DNA of 64,000 bases from Stratiolaelaps scimitus (lineage: Eukaryota > Arthropoda > Arachnida > Mesostigmata > Laelapidae). How positions within the stretch are numbered: position 1 is the stretch's first letter; the number at the start of each line of letters is the position of its first letter. The translations under genes were made by a program, and so were the position numbers. Of the stretch, positions 23,144 to 33,459 are shown piece by piece. The stretch spans positions 5,456,001 through 5,520,000 of the forward strand of contig JABWDB010000004.1 in the NCBI GenBank assembly GCA_019614645.1. Reading direction: 5' to 3'. Below the pieces are notes generated by a model, which was not told the origin of the DNA, ran no database searches, and saw only the letters and a program-made list of their open reading frames with translations.

Positions 23144-23225
23144 GTGACATATAAGAGAACTTAAGCATTGCAAAATTGCGGCTTCTTTAACAAACCAATA
23201 AACCTTTACTTTACCTTTACCTTTC
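23144..23225 (+). mobile_element. SINE family A, 3' fragment
   Basis: TGACATATAAGAGAACTTAA, then GCATTGCAAAATTGCGGCTT, CTTTAACAAACCAATAAACC and a (CTTTAC)n-like tail match the body and end of the copy at 10,811. No B box is recognisable upstream, so it is 5'-truncated. The tail is a simple repeat, as is usual for LINE-mobilised SINEs. Confidence 0.7.
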
Positions 23226-23330
23226 CATCAAGTTTCCGATGTCACGCCAACTTCCCGAAAATTACACTTCACTGTGCGGTTTATTCTGGGTGTCACAATA
23301 CTAGGGCGGTGGGATACCCATGATGTTTCT

Positions 23331-23411
23331 TCACCCCCTCACATATAAGAGAGCTTAAGCATTGTAAAATTGCAGCTCCTTTAATAAACCAATAAAACCT
23401 TTACCTTTACC
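23331..23411 (+). mobile_element. SINE family A, 3' fragment, second tandem copy
   Basis: ACATATAAGAGAGCTTAAGC, ATTGTAAAATTGCAGCTCC, TTTAATAAACCAATAAAACC and a CTTTAC repeat. It lies about 110 nt after the previous copy in the same orientation. The two differ at several sites, so they are either separate insertions or an old local duplication. Confidence 0.7.
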
Positions 23412-23419
23412 CCCAACGG

Positions 23420-24460
23420 AGCTGAGTTGTGCTTCTATATAGATACTCATATTTAACCTGTTCAGTTTGTAGCTGCAACGTCAAATTCGGCTGTCAGTGT
23501 TTTGCGTCAATGGCTCACTGGTCAGAATCTGAGATGAACATGTGACTCCAAGTGAGATGTGCGTCAAAGGTCGAAAATGTGGTTTCTCAAAAGTGTCCTT
23601 ACGTGCTAAAATGCAGCGGCGAAGTTCCCTTCTGTTTGTGCCCTGCTTGCCTAACGTCGCTATATTTGATATCGACCTAATCCTCCCCATGTGTAGGCAG
23701 CGCGTCACAGATGGCTCTATCTCCAGGCACCTCTTTGCTTTGGGACTTACCCTACAAGACCGATGTTTGAACCGTTGCTCTTCCGTACCACAGCAGTTTT
23801 CTCGGAAAAGCGCACTCGCCTTGACTCGGCTTGATTTGCCTTCATATTGATGCTGACCTAATTGCACGTTCAACTCTGTCTGTCGCCGAACGAAAATCGG
23901 TGCAGCGATGTCAACATGCAGCAACCATAATGCACCGTAGTTATCACTCGCTGGTTATGGACAAACGCATTAATACTCTGTCGCAGTTAAGGATAAATCG
24001 AAAACAGTCAGAAGTCATTTCACGTCCGCGACATGTGTGGCATAAATGCTCGGTTGAGCTTGGCAGTGGGAAGGTCTAACCGCTTCTCTTCGACAGATCT
24101 GTCATTTCCTTAACTTCCCCAAGCGAAATGTGAGTGTCATTCCCTAAGTTCCCTAGGTGGAACACAAATTTTCTCTTTTTAACTTCCTTAAGTGGAAGAC
24201 GAATTTGAGGTAAATCTCGAAAACACCCCGTTCGAGAAACTTCAATATCTATTCATTCGATATCGATTCATTTCGATCCTCCGCTGCGCACATTGATATT
24301 TTTTTGATAGCACAACTTTGTATCGCGTAAGATAGTAGATTAAATCAAATAGGTTCCTACCTGTCCGCTCGACTGTTACACTGATGGACACAACGTAGCT
24401 ATATATGATGGCCGCGTGATTTATCATAGATGGGAAAAATGGGAAAATAATCGCTTCGAA
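23420..24460. other. Unassigned DNA with overlapping ORFs
   Basis: Frames of 102 codons (+, 23,542-23,850) and 147 codons (-, 23,481-23,924) overlap antisense. Neither has a splice signal or a family signature, and both contain many rare-type residues. A CTTAAGTGGAA-like motif is loosely repeated at about 24,110-24,200. Confidence 0.25.
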
Positions 24461-24466
24461 TGTCGA

Positions 24467-24738
24467 TTAGATGCTACAGGGGTTCTTCACCTCGCGGCCC
24501 ACCGTGTGCTCCACATTTAAGTGACACTTGAACCGTGGCACCGCGATCGGTGACATTAGTGCCGATCGAGCAGTCGGGGGAAAAAGCCGCGCTTCGAGAG
24601 CGGTGAGCCTACCACTCGATGGCGTTGCTTCCTGAGGTGGGCTTTCTTCCCAGTATTGTCCAATTGGAGGCTCCACAAGGAGATTATCATTTTCAACTTG
24701 TCTGCCTTTTTCTAAGCAAATTTGAGGAAAGATCTGCG
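24467..24738 (-). CDS. Candidate coding exon, about 90 codons, minus strand
   Basis: Minus strand: acceptor ACTTGGCTTAG, then CG, QIFPQICLEKGRQVENDNLL, VEPPIGQYWEESPPQEATPS, SGRLTALEARLFPPTARSAL, MSPIAVPRFKCHLNVEHTVG, REVKNPCSI and TAA. It is a GC-rich island with mostly G/C third bases. A donor-like GAG|GTGAAG near the end could shorten it. Entry phase 1 matches the exon at 24,819-24,857, giving an 80-nt intron. On the plus strand this block has frequent stops. The domain is unknown; the segment is proline-rich and lacks membrane helices. Confidence 0.42.
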
Positions 24739-24818
24739 CTAAGCCAAGTCAATTGGCTTTGTTATTATATTACTCGACGGGCCCGAAAGCTTGCCGAAGT
24801 ATCCGTAGCCGTGCTTAC

Positions 24819-24857
24819 TTATGGTAGCCACAGGTGCTTTTCGTTGGCACATATTAG
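24819..24857 (-). CDS. Candidate 39-nt upstream exon
   Basis: Minus strand: acceptor [28 protein letters not shown], donor ATAA|GTAAGC. In the other two frames the exon has stops, and the one open frame is exactly the phase that continues into the exon at 24,738 (split codon ACG). The agreement supports both calls, but either could be chance. Confidence 0.33.
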   Translation of the reverse strand, partial: LICANEKHLWLP

Positions 24858-24902
24858 CTAAAAGCAATGCTACGAAACGGCATATCGTAAACATTTCTGA
24901 TT

Positions 24903-25107
24903 ATATATATATATATATACATATATGCCTCATCTATATATATATATATATATATATACATATATGCCTCATCTATATATATATATATATTTATATACAT
25001 ATATGCCTCATCTATATATATATATATATATATATACATATATGCCTCATCTATATATATATATATATATATATACATATATGCCTCATCTATATATATA
25101 TATATTG
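24903..25107. repeat. 39-bp minisatellite built on (TA)n, five units
   Basis: The non-TA marker GCCTCATC occurs at 24,927, 24,966, 25,005, 25,044 and 25,083, exactly 39 bp apart. Each marker is followed by a TA run and CATATAT. One unit carries a TTTA variant. Because 39 is divisible by three, long artificial frames ([14 protein letters not shown]) run through it on both strands; these are not genes. The perfect period implies recent unequal exchange or slippage of a whole unit. Confidence 0.9.
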
Positions 25108-25109
25108 AA

Positions 25110-26510
25110 GTCAACAACGCACGAGAACGTTATGGGGAGTATTTGTTCGTGAACTTCAAAACATTCAATTCGTTTTCCATTTCAGCCTTCGCATGTTGAT
25201 CTGTCTTGCGCACCTGCTACGGCCCCCGCGAGGGACAATTAAACCTGTCAAAGAATGTCGAATACGAGACACGGGATAGGCAGTGTTAAAAGTCACAAAG
25301 GTACGAAATGTATTACATTCATACACAAGCAAACGAAATATAGTGAACGTACTATCAACATAATATGTAGCCCTTTACTATTCAAAATTCACCCACTAAA
25401 TTGTTGTTCTACCTTACAAGTGGGAACACATAGAGTTGGATGGGGATTTTCAGTTAAATACGTCATGTTAGATTTAGCACGCAATAACAAAACTTTCACA
25501 TTATTGTATGTTATAGTGCACAGGGCAGATCATAATTCGGAAGATCACTTATGCCTCCTAACGACGCGTAATTTTCTCTCGAGGCAAATTGCCTATCTTA
25601 ACATTTCTATCATTTAGCATCACTTATTTAATATCGAACGAAAAGAGGAAATGAACTGAAAATCGGATATTCTATGAATAATGCTCAAGTTGTTAGCTTT
25701 ATGCGTTTGCTTGTGCATATGTACAGGGTGGTCGAAAATTAGATTTACAGTATCAAACGTTACCTCCCATGAATTTTCGCTCTTTCCTATTTCTGTAAAC
25801 GCCCTATTTAGATTGAAAAGTGTATTTAAAAACACAATAGAAACTGACAGGTGCGGACAGTGAAATTTCAGAGGACGGCAAGCTTCGCATAATAATTGTT
25901 GATTTCCCATTGCGGAATCCAAACGCCGTTGGGCGAAGGATGGGGATCACGTTTGCCCAGTACGAATAGGGATGAGATTGCTTACGACAAAACGTTAGTA
26001 AGAACTTAAACGAAAGGAACACACATCCGTTCTCGGTGGTCTCTCGATGGAGAGTGATTTCAAGATATTTATTTAGTACCTACAAGAGGCCTGTTGTACG
26101 CTCGGCGGAGAATTGGGCGCAACACTATTTTACTAAACAATGAGGTCCCGCGGCGGCTGTATTTTCTCCATAATCACTGTTATTAGGATTTGGTGCAAGA
26201 TGACTATGCACCGTATCATATACACTTTATATAATTATAATATTATTATTGTAGCCAAGTTAATTTACCAACAGTTAACCCACCGGCGCCGTCGGTGGCG
26301 GCGGCGGGTTCGATATGTCATTAACGCATCGCGCCAGGCAAGTGAGGGTGGTTGCAAGGGGAGACACCACAGAAGCGGTGTTATATAAAAATAACAACAT
26401 CTGACAATAATCATGCAGCGCTTCAAGATTTTTCTGAAATATAATAGCCTCTAATATGATTTCTTCTTGTGATGTTTACTGTTTTTTTTGCTCTCTCCAT
26501 ACTGTCCGGT
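25110..26510. other. AT-rich DNA, unassigned ORF
   Basis: An ATG frame of 120 codons lies at 25,255-25,617 (MSNTRHGIGSVKSHK..., with a possible donor CACAAAG|GTACGA after codon 15). It is long for this composition but matches nothing known to me. Around 25,725-25,880 is sequence loosely like the foldback repeat arm (CAGGGTGGTCGAAAATTAG; AAACGTTACCTCCC). Confidence 0.3.
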
Positions 26511-26519
26511 ACTAGCTAC

Positions 26520-26572
26520 ATTATACACATACTTGCTAATTACTGTGTGTTTGAATAAACCTTTCTACCTGC
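26520..26572 (+). mobile_element. LINE 3' tail fragment
   Basis: TTGCTAATTACTGTGTGTTT then GAATAAACCTTTC corresponds to the 3'UTR end at 7,240-7,268 (TTCCTAACTACTGTATGTTT, GAATAAACC). No coding part precedes it, so it is a very short 5'-truncated insertion. Confidence 0.6.
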
Positions 26573-26599
26573 CAGCTACATTATTGTTCTGCCCAGAAT

Positions 26600-26800
26600 A
26601 ACGATGCCTACGCTATCAATGGTGGAACCATTAAACGCAATGGTCCTATGCGTCATCTTGTCACCCTGTTTCGATTCCCACCGTTGCACGTTTGCATTTA
26701 AAGGGGTTGTCCGTCTTATGAAGCAATGCCGAAAACAGTTGTACCGGGTGAACGTTAAATGTTGGCTATGAATCAACCCGAAAGATTGACTGTTTAGTTT
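26600..26800 (+). mobile_element. SINE family B copy
   Basis: B-box-like TTTCGATTCC, CACCGTTGCACGTTTGCATT, TAAAGGGGTTGTCCGTCTTA, TGAAGCAATGCCG, and the end module GAACGTTAAATGTTGGCTAT, GAATCAACCCGAAAGATTGA. It is the best preserved copy of this family, directly downstream of the LINE tail fragment. Confidence 0.7.
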
Positions 26801-27179
26801 GGAGAACGTACTTTAATTTATATAGCGTACTTTTATTCGGGGAGTCAGTAAGCGATGTGGTGTTCCACTAGATTATGTGCTTTTGCACTCTATAGTGAAT
26901 TACATGGCGCTCTTAATACTTTTCAAGAGACTTCAACGAAAGGTTACGACCGAATGTTCTGCGCAGTGGCCAAAACTGAGCAGTTGCCGCGGGTCCTTGT
27001 GGCACTTACACTTGAATCGGAAACATATAATATCCTTATCCAATGATATTCTATACAATAATTCCTACGCGTATATACCTATTCGATGAAATATGTCCAA
27101 ACATTGTACCACCTCCTCTGCTAAATAAAGGAGCAATTGAATTGAATCGAATAATGCATCGGCAAAAAATAATTGCGAG

Positions 27180-27245
27180 AAAGGTTACCTTCGGAACCGT
27201 AACTTTTTGGCAAGTCTCCCATAGGGCTGCACAGCTTTCCGAAAC

Positions 27246-27285
<40 letters not shown>
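27180..27285 (+). repeat. Foldback repeat arm plus (TA)n
   Basis: GGTTACCTTCGGAACCGTAA, CTTTTTGGCAAGTCTCCCAT, AGGGCTGCACAGCTTTCCGA, AACACCC then (TA)15. This aligns with the left arm of the palindrome at 59,432 (GTTACCCTCGAAATCG..., CGTAACACTTCGAACAT) followed in both cases by a TA run. Only one arm is present here. Confidence 0.6.
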
Positions 27286-27289
27286 AACG

Positions 27290-28860
27290 TACATGCATGA
27301 AACATGTTATGGTGAGCTCTGCTCTGTTTTTTGAGAGTCCCGTCACCGGCAACAACGGTACAAGCGTCACTCGTCACGGATCTGGACATTTATTTAATGC
27401 TCTTCCATCTGTAGCCCAAGGGTCACCTGAGGTTGATCGCTTCCCCTTTGGGCCCTTCTCTTCCAGCAGCAACAGCAGCAGCAGGATGTGTCACGTTCCG
27501 CTTGTGGCATATGCGCATTGGTAAACACACCGTTCGCGTCCACGGGCTCCCGAGCCTTTCTGTCCATCCGCGTGCCTGGCTTCATATATACTCCGTGCAC
27601 GTATCCTGCTGGGCAGCGTTGCCGGGCCACTTGCCTCTTTACCGTTACTGGGCATACAGGTTCCTGGACCTGAGAACCTCCAATGTAAACTCACCTAACC
27701 TACATTGTTTCGCTCACCACTACGTACAATTGACCATTTCGACCAGGAGCAAGGGAGCGAAGGAGCTGCTACAAGCAGCTGCTTAGTAACCCGGAGAACG
27801 AATGCGGCTGTGCCCCGGACGCGACTATTCTTATTGCAATGATGAAGCAGCTATTTAGCTGCTCTGGGTCTATGTACAATTGTGTAGATTAATAATATCG
27901 TATACCTAACATCTAATGTGGTATTGCATGTCGACATTGACAAGACTCACCACGCTATGGAAATTGCTAGGTTGGCCTCAGTTGTCTCAACATTGCAAAC
28001 GTTGGGATTTATTCCGGATAGTTTTGGAAAAATGTAACATATCGGGAAGACGGACCTCAAAGGAACTTAGATAATATACGATTTTTTTATCTTTTGTTTT
28101 CACAACGAATTTTTTTCATGACCAAGACAGATCTTTCCATTATAAGAAAAAAATCTCAGCTAGTGAAAGTAGGTACTTTGAGCAAAAAAATACCCCCCAC
28201 CGTTGGCATCCATGTTAAGACCTGTTCAAGAAAAGATCCTTTTTGATGAATTTTTTTCGGAATAGCTATATCGATAGCAAAGTCGAAAAATGCCAATTTG
28301 TCAAAAAACACTTCTTAAATATTCGATCGACCGCTATTTTGACCTCGAACTCCCAAATAGCCCCCATCCCAAACCAAAACATATCTCTCCTCATACGTTG
28401 CACACGTATATCCAACAAAATGCAAGTCATATTAATTAATTAATGGCAGTTATTATAATAATAATGATTATAACTTCTCGGACAAAAAAAATGGTAGAAA
28501 ACAACATATCATCGTGTTATCATGATCAAATTAAAACCAAAGTAAGTTTTCCTCACTTGCTAATCACGCCCGACTATTTGATGAATCTTCCCGCAATCTT
28601 TCTGGATGTTCCCAGTTTGGTGAAAAGAGCCGCGTTCTTTACATAGCTACACCACGTAATCATCGACTGTCGTCAACATGTTTTCTAGGACCTTTCTAAT
28701 ACCTAAAGATTCCGAGTTGACCCCCGTCACATAGGGGAACAGCTGAGAGTCAGCTCGGAGAATGTTTGTAAGACCTTTCAAGGAGGACTCTACCGGTCGT
28801 CGTCAGCTAGATGAGTGTAACGTATTATCCAATCAGGACACAACAAACTCCACGGTCTAT
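27290..28860. other. Unassigned DNA
   Basis: Overlapping frames at 27,394-27,786 on both strands span a CAGCAG run and exclude each other. 27,840-28,740 is AT-rich with many A/T runs and no supported feature. Confidence 0.3.
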
Positions 28861-28869
28861 GCTCAAGGA

Positions 28870-28960
28870 ATACCTATATATAGATATAGCATGTTCGGAG
28901 AACTACACAAAAGCCTATGGGAGAATGAGAACAGTTTGACAGTTTCGAACGTATGAGTCT
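28870..28960 (-). repeat. Foldback repeat arm (reverse orientation)
   Basis: GCATGTTCGGAGAACTACAC, AAAAGCCTATGGGAGAATGA, GAACAGTTTGACAGTTTCGA match the right arm of the 59.5-kb palindrome (ATGTTCGAAGTGTTACGC, CCTATAGGAGACTCGACG, AAGTTTGACGATTTCGA) at many positions. It is preceded by a short TATAGATATA stretch. Confidence 0.55.
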
Positions 28961-29059
28961 ATCGGTTCCATTTTAATCTATATGGTTTCTCTAGATACAT
29001 ATTTAGATAGTAGCGTCTATTGTAAAACAAAAACCAACAAGATGAAGCGTAGAGAAGAT

Positions 29060-29320
29060 TTTTTCTTAGGGGGCGGTAAACTTTGCTTTACGTCCGACGA
29101 ATAGCGTGTCGAGATTTTAGACAAAGTTTGACACACGCTGAGATATAAGTTTTTGTGAACCATTTCCCTGCCGTCGGCGCCTTGCAATACACGCTACTAT
29201 CGAACGATATATCACAGAGAAAACAAGCGTGAGGAAAATTGTAGCCGACACTACCTTCGAAACGGGCGAATTTTGGTTATTCTCCCACAGGAATTCGTGA
29301 CCCTCACAAGCGAACACAAT
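29060..29320 (+). repeat. Foldback repeat, left half with flank
   Basis: AGGGGGCGGTAAACTTTGCT...GATTTTAGACAAAGTTTGAC parallels 59,285 onward (AGGGGGCGCCAAACTTTGCT...GATTTTCTTCAAAGTTCGAC). Then comes a weaker middle part and the arm (ACTACCTTCGAAACGGGCGA, ATTTTGGTTATTCTCCCACA) at about 29,250-29,320. The homology therefore extends about 150 bp outside the palindromic arm, defining a longer repeat unit. Confidence 0.55.
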
Positions 29321-29613
29321 TCCGAAAACATTGCGAACCCCACCATCTTCAGTGCTCATTGAAACAATACAACATGCATTTTGCACGTGGACAGAAAGAC
29401 GTGGACAGGTCCCCTTGGCTTATCAAGTCGAAGCTATAACATTGGGCTATTAACTCGCCGCATGCAATCTTCCGGTCTAGTGCTTGCTTATCATTGGCTC
29501 GTCGCGTTTAATGTGGCGCAAATTACAAGTTAATACGTAAAAAATTATAAAGATTTAGTGAGGTATGTTCGTTGTCATTTCAGGAAGACATTTATGCTCA
29601 CTTCCGCATCCAC

Positions 29614-29671
29614 AAATTTGCCCTTATCGCTCCCATATCGGTCTTCATATGGGAGTGATAAGGGCAAATTT
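29614..29671. other. Hairpin, 25-bp arms, one mismatch
   Basis: AAATTTGCCCTTATCGCTCC-CATAT pairs with ATATGGGAGTGATAAGGGCA-AATTT across an 8-nt loop (CGGTCTTC). The only mismatch becomes a G-U pair in plus-strand RNA. The arms are too perfect for a typical conserved animal pre-miRNA. A young foldback or template-switch product is more likely. Confidence 0.75.
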
Positions 29672-29828
29672 CCTCAATGATGCTGAGCCGGCGCGAATAG
29701 TTTTCAGTTGCGCTATTCTTCTGAGGTTTCGCCCTCGAAGTCCATTGATTAAATTCTTTTGTGCGCGAAGCGACACTTCGTGCGACCCATTCGAATACCA
29801 CTGCGGCTGTGGCGGCTGCTGTTACAGC

Positions 29829-30153
29829 GATGTCAAGATCGGGAGGATTTTGTCAGCCTCAGCGGCTGCAACCGCCGAATTCGAAGAACTCTGAAGACAC
29901 TGAACAGCCGAACCGTCGAGTTACAACCAATAGCGGGATGGGACTCGGGGTGCGGCTCTGGCGAACTGAAGAACTTGGCTCTGAGTTGAACAGTGACCCC
30001 GTATCAATGAGGCTTAATCATATATTATACCGCTATCATGGCTACTACACATTTGCGCAAGCGAACGCAACGGTCGTAGGAACCTTTCTCATCGTATTAT
30101 ATAATATTACTTGTGGACTTTCAACATGCGTGATTATTCAGCCTCTCACATAG
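29829..30153 (+). CDS. Candidate ORF, 107 codons from ATG, unassigned
   Basis: The ATG starts MSRSGGFCQPQRLQPPNSKN, then SEDTEQPNRRVTTNSGMGLG, VRLWRTEELGSELNSDPVSM, and ends in a hydrophobic segment (NATVVGTFLIVLYNITCGL) and TAG. The frame is open upstream through an Ala-rich stretch (29,761-29,828) without an ATG. The first 70 codons are G/C-rich at third positions, and the last 40 are AT-rich, so an exon end may lie near 30,000 although no clear donor was seen. No family is recognised. Confidence 0.3.
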
Positions 30154-30159
30154 TAATAT

Positions 30160-32845
30160 ACAATTCATGTACGGCGTGGAGACGTCAGTGATAGCTAGAT
30201 ATACATATGGTAACAGTACTGCGGACAAATAAGAGTAAATCACTTACGTCATCACTTGCAAGTTCTTGTTGAAACAACACCAACAAAAAAAAAACAATCT
30301 TCTTCTACTAGTAGATTAGAGGCGGAGGGAGGCTACTTTTGTATCACTTTTCATCACCTTGCGGGTAGCACTGAGCTGAATGGAATACAAAATGGCTTGA
30401 ATCTTCGATGAGAGTTAGTCTTGGCGATTTGTACTCGACATACTCTATTGGCGTATTTGTTTTCGGCCAAAAAACAAACTAAGATACATTCGTGTTTCTC
30501 ATAAAAGAAATATCTTACCAAGCATGCACTTGTATTATTTAGTTGCGAATAAACGTAATCTTCCTACTGACTGACGTGGGAGCCGATGGAGACACTAGAA
30601 GATTTTGATGAGCGAACAATATACAGATATTTTTATAATTGACATATTCGAAAATTTGTTCTGACGGAAGTACAATATAAAACCAATGTTTTATAACTGG
30701 TCACTCCGAAATTACAATGTTTATGGGATGCCAGCCACTTCTGTTGGCAGAGTGCGCGGAAGGTCTCTGCTAATCCTAAGGGACCGCTTGATAGAATTTT
30801 CGCCGATTTCCGTCGCTCACAACAACTTCAGTTACACGTTTCTACCACTATATTTTTTTCTAGACATAAACTTCCATGTTACCTTCGGAGAAATCTACAT
30901 CCACCATATTACCGGTTTCAGCCCATATTATCATCAAGCATTTTTCTCTTACAATTAGAGACGAGGTTCAATGGTGATCGACGACGCTTAACTTGTCGAA
31001 TTTACCGTGTGTGAACGTAGTAAAATTCAACTCGTCTTTACCCAAGGCCTGCGCCAATGGGTACCATTACCCCAGACTTCCCCGCAAACATAATGTTAGT
31101 TGAAGGTTGATGATCGACATCGAACTCCAGAGAGAGAAGCATTCGAATGTATTATGGTACTCATTTTTGTTTCCCAACACAACGCGACTAATAAACATGT
31201 ATCGCTGTATGATATATATATATATATATATATATGTTGTTCGACCACCGACACTCAATTGTATATTTGTTGGAATATACATTATTTACCCGATGGACTT
31301 GGCGCGTGCGGCCAACGTATAAAATGCTGAATGTTGCGTGCATATAGTTCTGGGCAGTATGTCGTTATAACCATCATGCGCTGTGCATTTATGCACACGT
31401 TATGCTCCGTTGTATCTATGAGAAAGAATTGTGCTGCTAACACATTGCAGGTAGCATGAAATGCAGTTTCTTCAGGACCACTTCATGCACCACGAAATGC
31501 ATAGCGATACTTTGCGTTTGCTTGTTGCTCATCAAACAGATGGAGCAGATGGTTATAGTGTCTAACTGATCGCCAATGGCCAATTGTCGGAAGTAGTGGA
31601 TGGGTAGAAGTGGAAGGCTATACAATGTCACAAGACACAATGTCCATTTAAGTGGGATCGACTACACGCGCACAATCCTTTGAAATGTTCATACAATCGG
31701 GGCGTTGTTGACAATTGTACGATGCGCTTAAGGTCTCCGGCACACGTAACCACACGTCATGTCGAAGGTCTTACCGTAGTTATGTCGTTCGTTGGGCATC
31801 GCGGGGCTGTCCGGTTGGTTCGTCGGATATATTCTATTTATAAGGGTTGAAAGTAAAAATCCATTATGGGCATCGGGCTTTACAGCTCTGGTGTTCGCCG
31901 GGGTGATGTGAGACTCGTACTCACTAAATACCTTGCACCTTCGAAAGAATCGTCATAAGCCTGCACCAAACGTGACGAAGTTGGCGAATGGATGACTCTC
32001 TATTCTTCGGGTATACACATAAATATAATACAAGTGAGCAGGAGCAAGGTAGTCGAATCATATTAACAAGTGTAACACTCCTGTCGTAAGCTCATTGAAA
32101 TTGTCTTTAACAAAAACCAACGAAAAATCGAAATTCAAATTGTATACTTGTTGTTAAGAAATGTCCGTACAGTAATTTATCGGAGCAAACATTTTTACGA
32201 ATGCAAAATTAAGCCTTTTGCCTTGCGAATACATTATCAGGCTTTTTTTATCAGGTAGGTTACAGATTGCTGTCTAATTTGAGGAACTCTTGATTCGAAT
32301 CCGTACACTATGCTAGACTGTAATCAAGTCGAACTGGACGTTGTGCGATGAGAGTATACAATACTGTGTGAGATAAAAACGGATTCAACACTATTTTTGC
32401 AAGAGGTGAAACCTCTCAGCACCAACAAGCACACCACAATGTCTATTGGCACTATTGATTTTTATCTGTCACTCTACATATATATGCACATATTAAGCAT
32501 GTGCAAATGTCACTGGCATTCGGGCTTCTGGTCTTAACTGCAGATGCAGGCTATTGGTGTTGACTTCCATACGTCTTTCGCAAGGGCTAAAATCTCTTGG
32601 CATCAACACCCTCGTTAAAGGCCTTGACCAGGGGGGCGATGTGTTAAGCTTATACTTAAGAGTATGAAAGACACGAACTAAAGCTTTCGGCAACCTGGGG
32701 AGCTGAACTCAGATGGTCGAAGGGGAGAGGCGGCATTAAACCAAACGGCAGATACGGATAGTGGCCATTTGTGTTTGAATGGTTCACAGTGGGCGCATAT
32801 ACCATGAAGCGAAACCGTTTACGAAATTGACTGATGTAACATGAT
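30160..32845. other. AT-rich DNA, possible intron
   Basis: No supported gene. (TA)n lies at 31,211-31,235. An ATG frame of 90 codons at 30,686-30,958 is hydrophobic/aromatic and typical of AT-rich chance frames. 32,490-32,840 may hold further, unrecognisable upstream parts of the rRNA pseudogene (CCATGAAGCG near 32,800), but I cannot align it with confidence. Confidence 0.35.
31211..31235. repeat. (TA)n microsatellite
   Basis: Uninterrupted TA run without recognisable foldback arms beside it. Confidence 0.85.
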
Positions 32846-32849
32846 ATTA

Positions 32850-33455
32850 TTAACGAGATTCCCACTGTTCCTATCTACTGTCTAGCGAAATCAGAGTTAA
32901 GGGAACGAAGAGCTTGGATTGAGCGGCGGAGAAAGAAGACCCTCTTGAGCTGACCCCAGCCTAACTTTGTGAAGAGACATTCGTAGGTGTAACATAAGTA
33001 GGAGATTCGTAAGCAAAGAACGATATCACTATCCCTATCGTTTCCTTAGGCACTCAATGAAGTAAATATGGTCATTCCATGTTTCAGGAAAGGAGTATAG
33101 TTGGTTGTATAACTTGTGTTGAGACATAGTTAAATGGGGAGTTTGACTGGGACGGGGTACATCAGTCAAAAACTACCGCAAGTGTCATAGGGCCAGCTCA
33201 GCGAGAACAGAACTCTTGCAGAGTGCAAAGGGGTAAATGCTGGCTTGATCTTACCTTTCAGTGCAGGTAGACGGTAAAGGCAGGGGTAACTAGCTTGTGG
33301 TGGCCAAGCGTTCATAGCGACGTCGCCTGTTTGATCCTTCGATGTCGGCTTTTCCGATCATTGCGAAGTAGGATTCGCCGAGTGTTGAATTGTTCGCCTA
33401 GTAATAGGGAACGTGAACTGGGTTTAGAGCGCCCTGAGACAGGTTAGTTTGATCC
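32850..33455 (+). pseudogene. 28S rRNA pseudogene (3' half fragment)
   Basis: Successive blocks match conserved eukaryotic large-subunit rRNA in order: TTAACGAGATTCCCACTGTT, CCTATCTACTGTCTAGCGAA, AAGGGAACG, GAGAAAGAAGACCC, TGAGCT, TAACTTTGTGAAGAGAC, TGGGGAGTTTGACTGGG, GGTACATCAGTCAAA, GCTCAGCGAGAACAGA, GCTTGATCTTACCTTTCAGT, AGCGTTCATAGCGACGTC, TTTGATCCTTCGATGTCGGC, GAATTGTTCGCCTAGTAATA, GGGAACGTGAACTGGGTTTA, GAGACAGGTTAG. An internal segment is missing near 33,280, between the GATTTTCAGT-type block and GGGGTAAC. Substitutions hit normally invariant sites. The match stops after 33,455, before the sarcin-ricin region. It is not functional. Confidence 0.9.
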
Positions 33456-33459
33456 TACA

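Noticed and set aside
24903..25107. CRISPR-like array
   Set aside because: The unit is almost all TA repeat with an 8-bp marker, without distinct spacers, in eukaryotic DNA.
24821..25152. Long YIYIY/HICLIY open frames on both strands
   Set aside because: They are produced by the (TA)n/39-bp minisatellite, whose period is a multiple of three.
32490..32845. Further upstream 28S rRNA sequence
   Set aside because: Only short words agree (such as CCATGAAGCG); I could not align it co-linearly.
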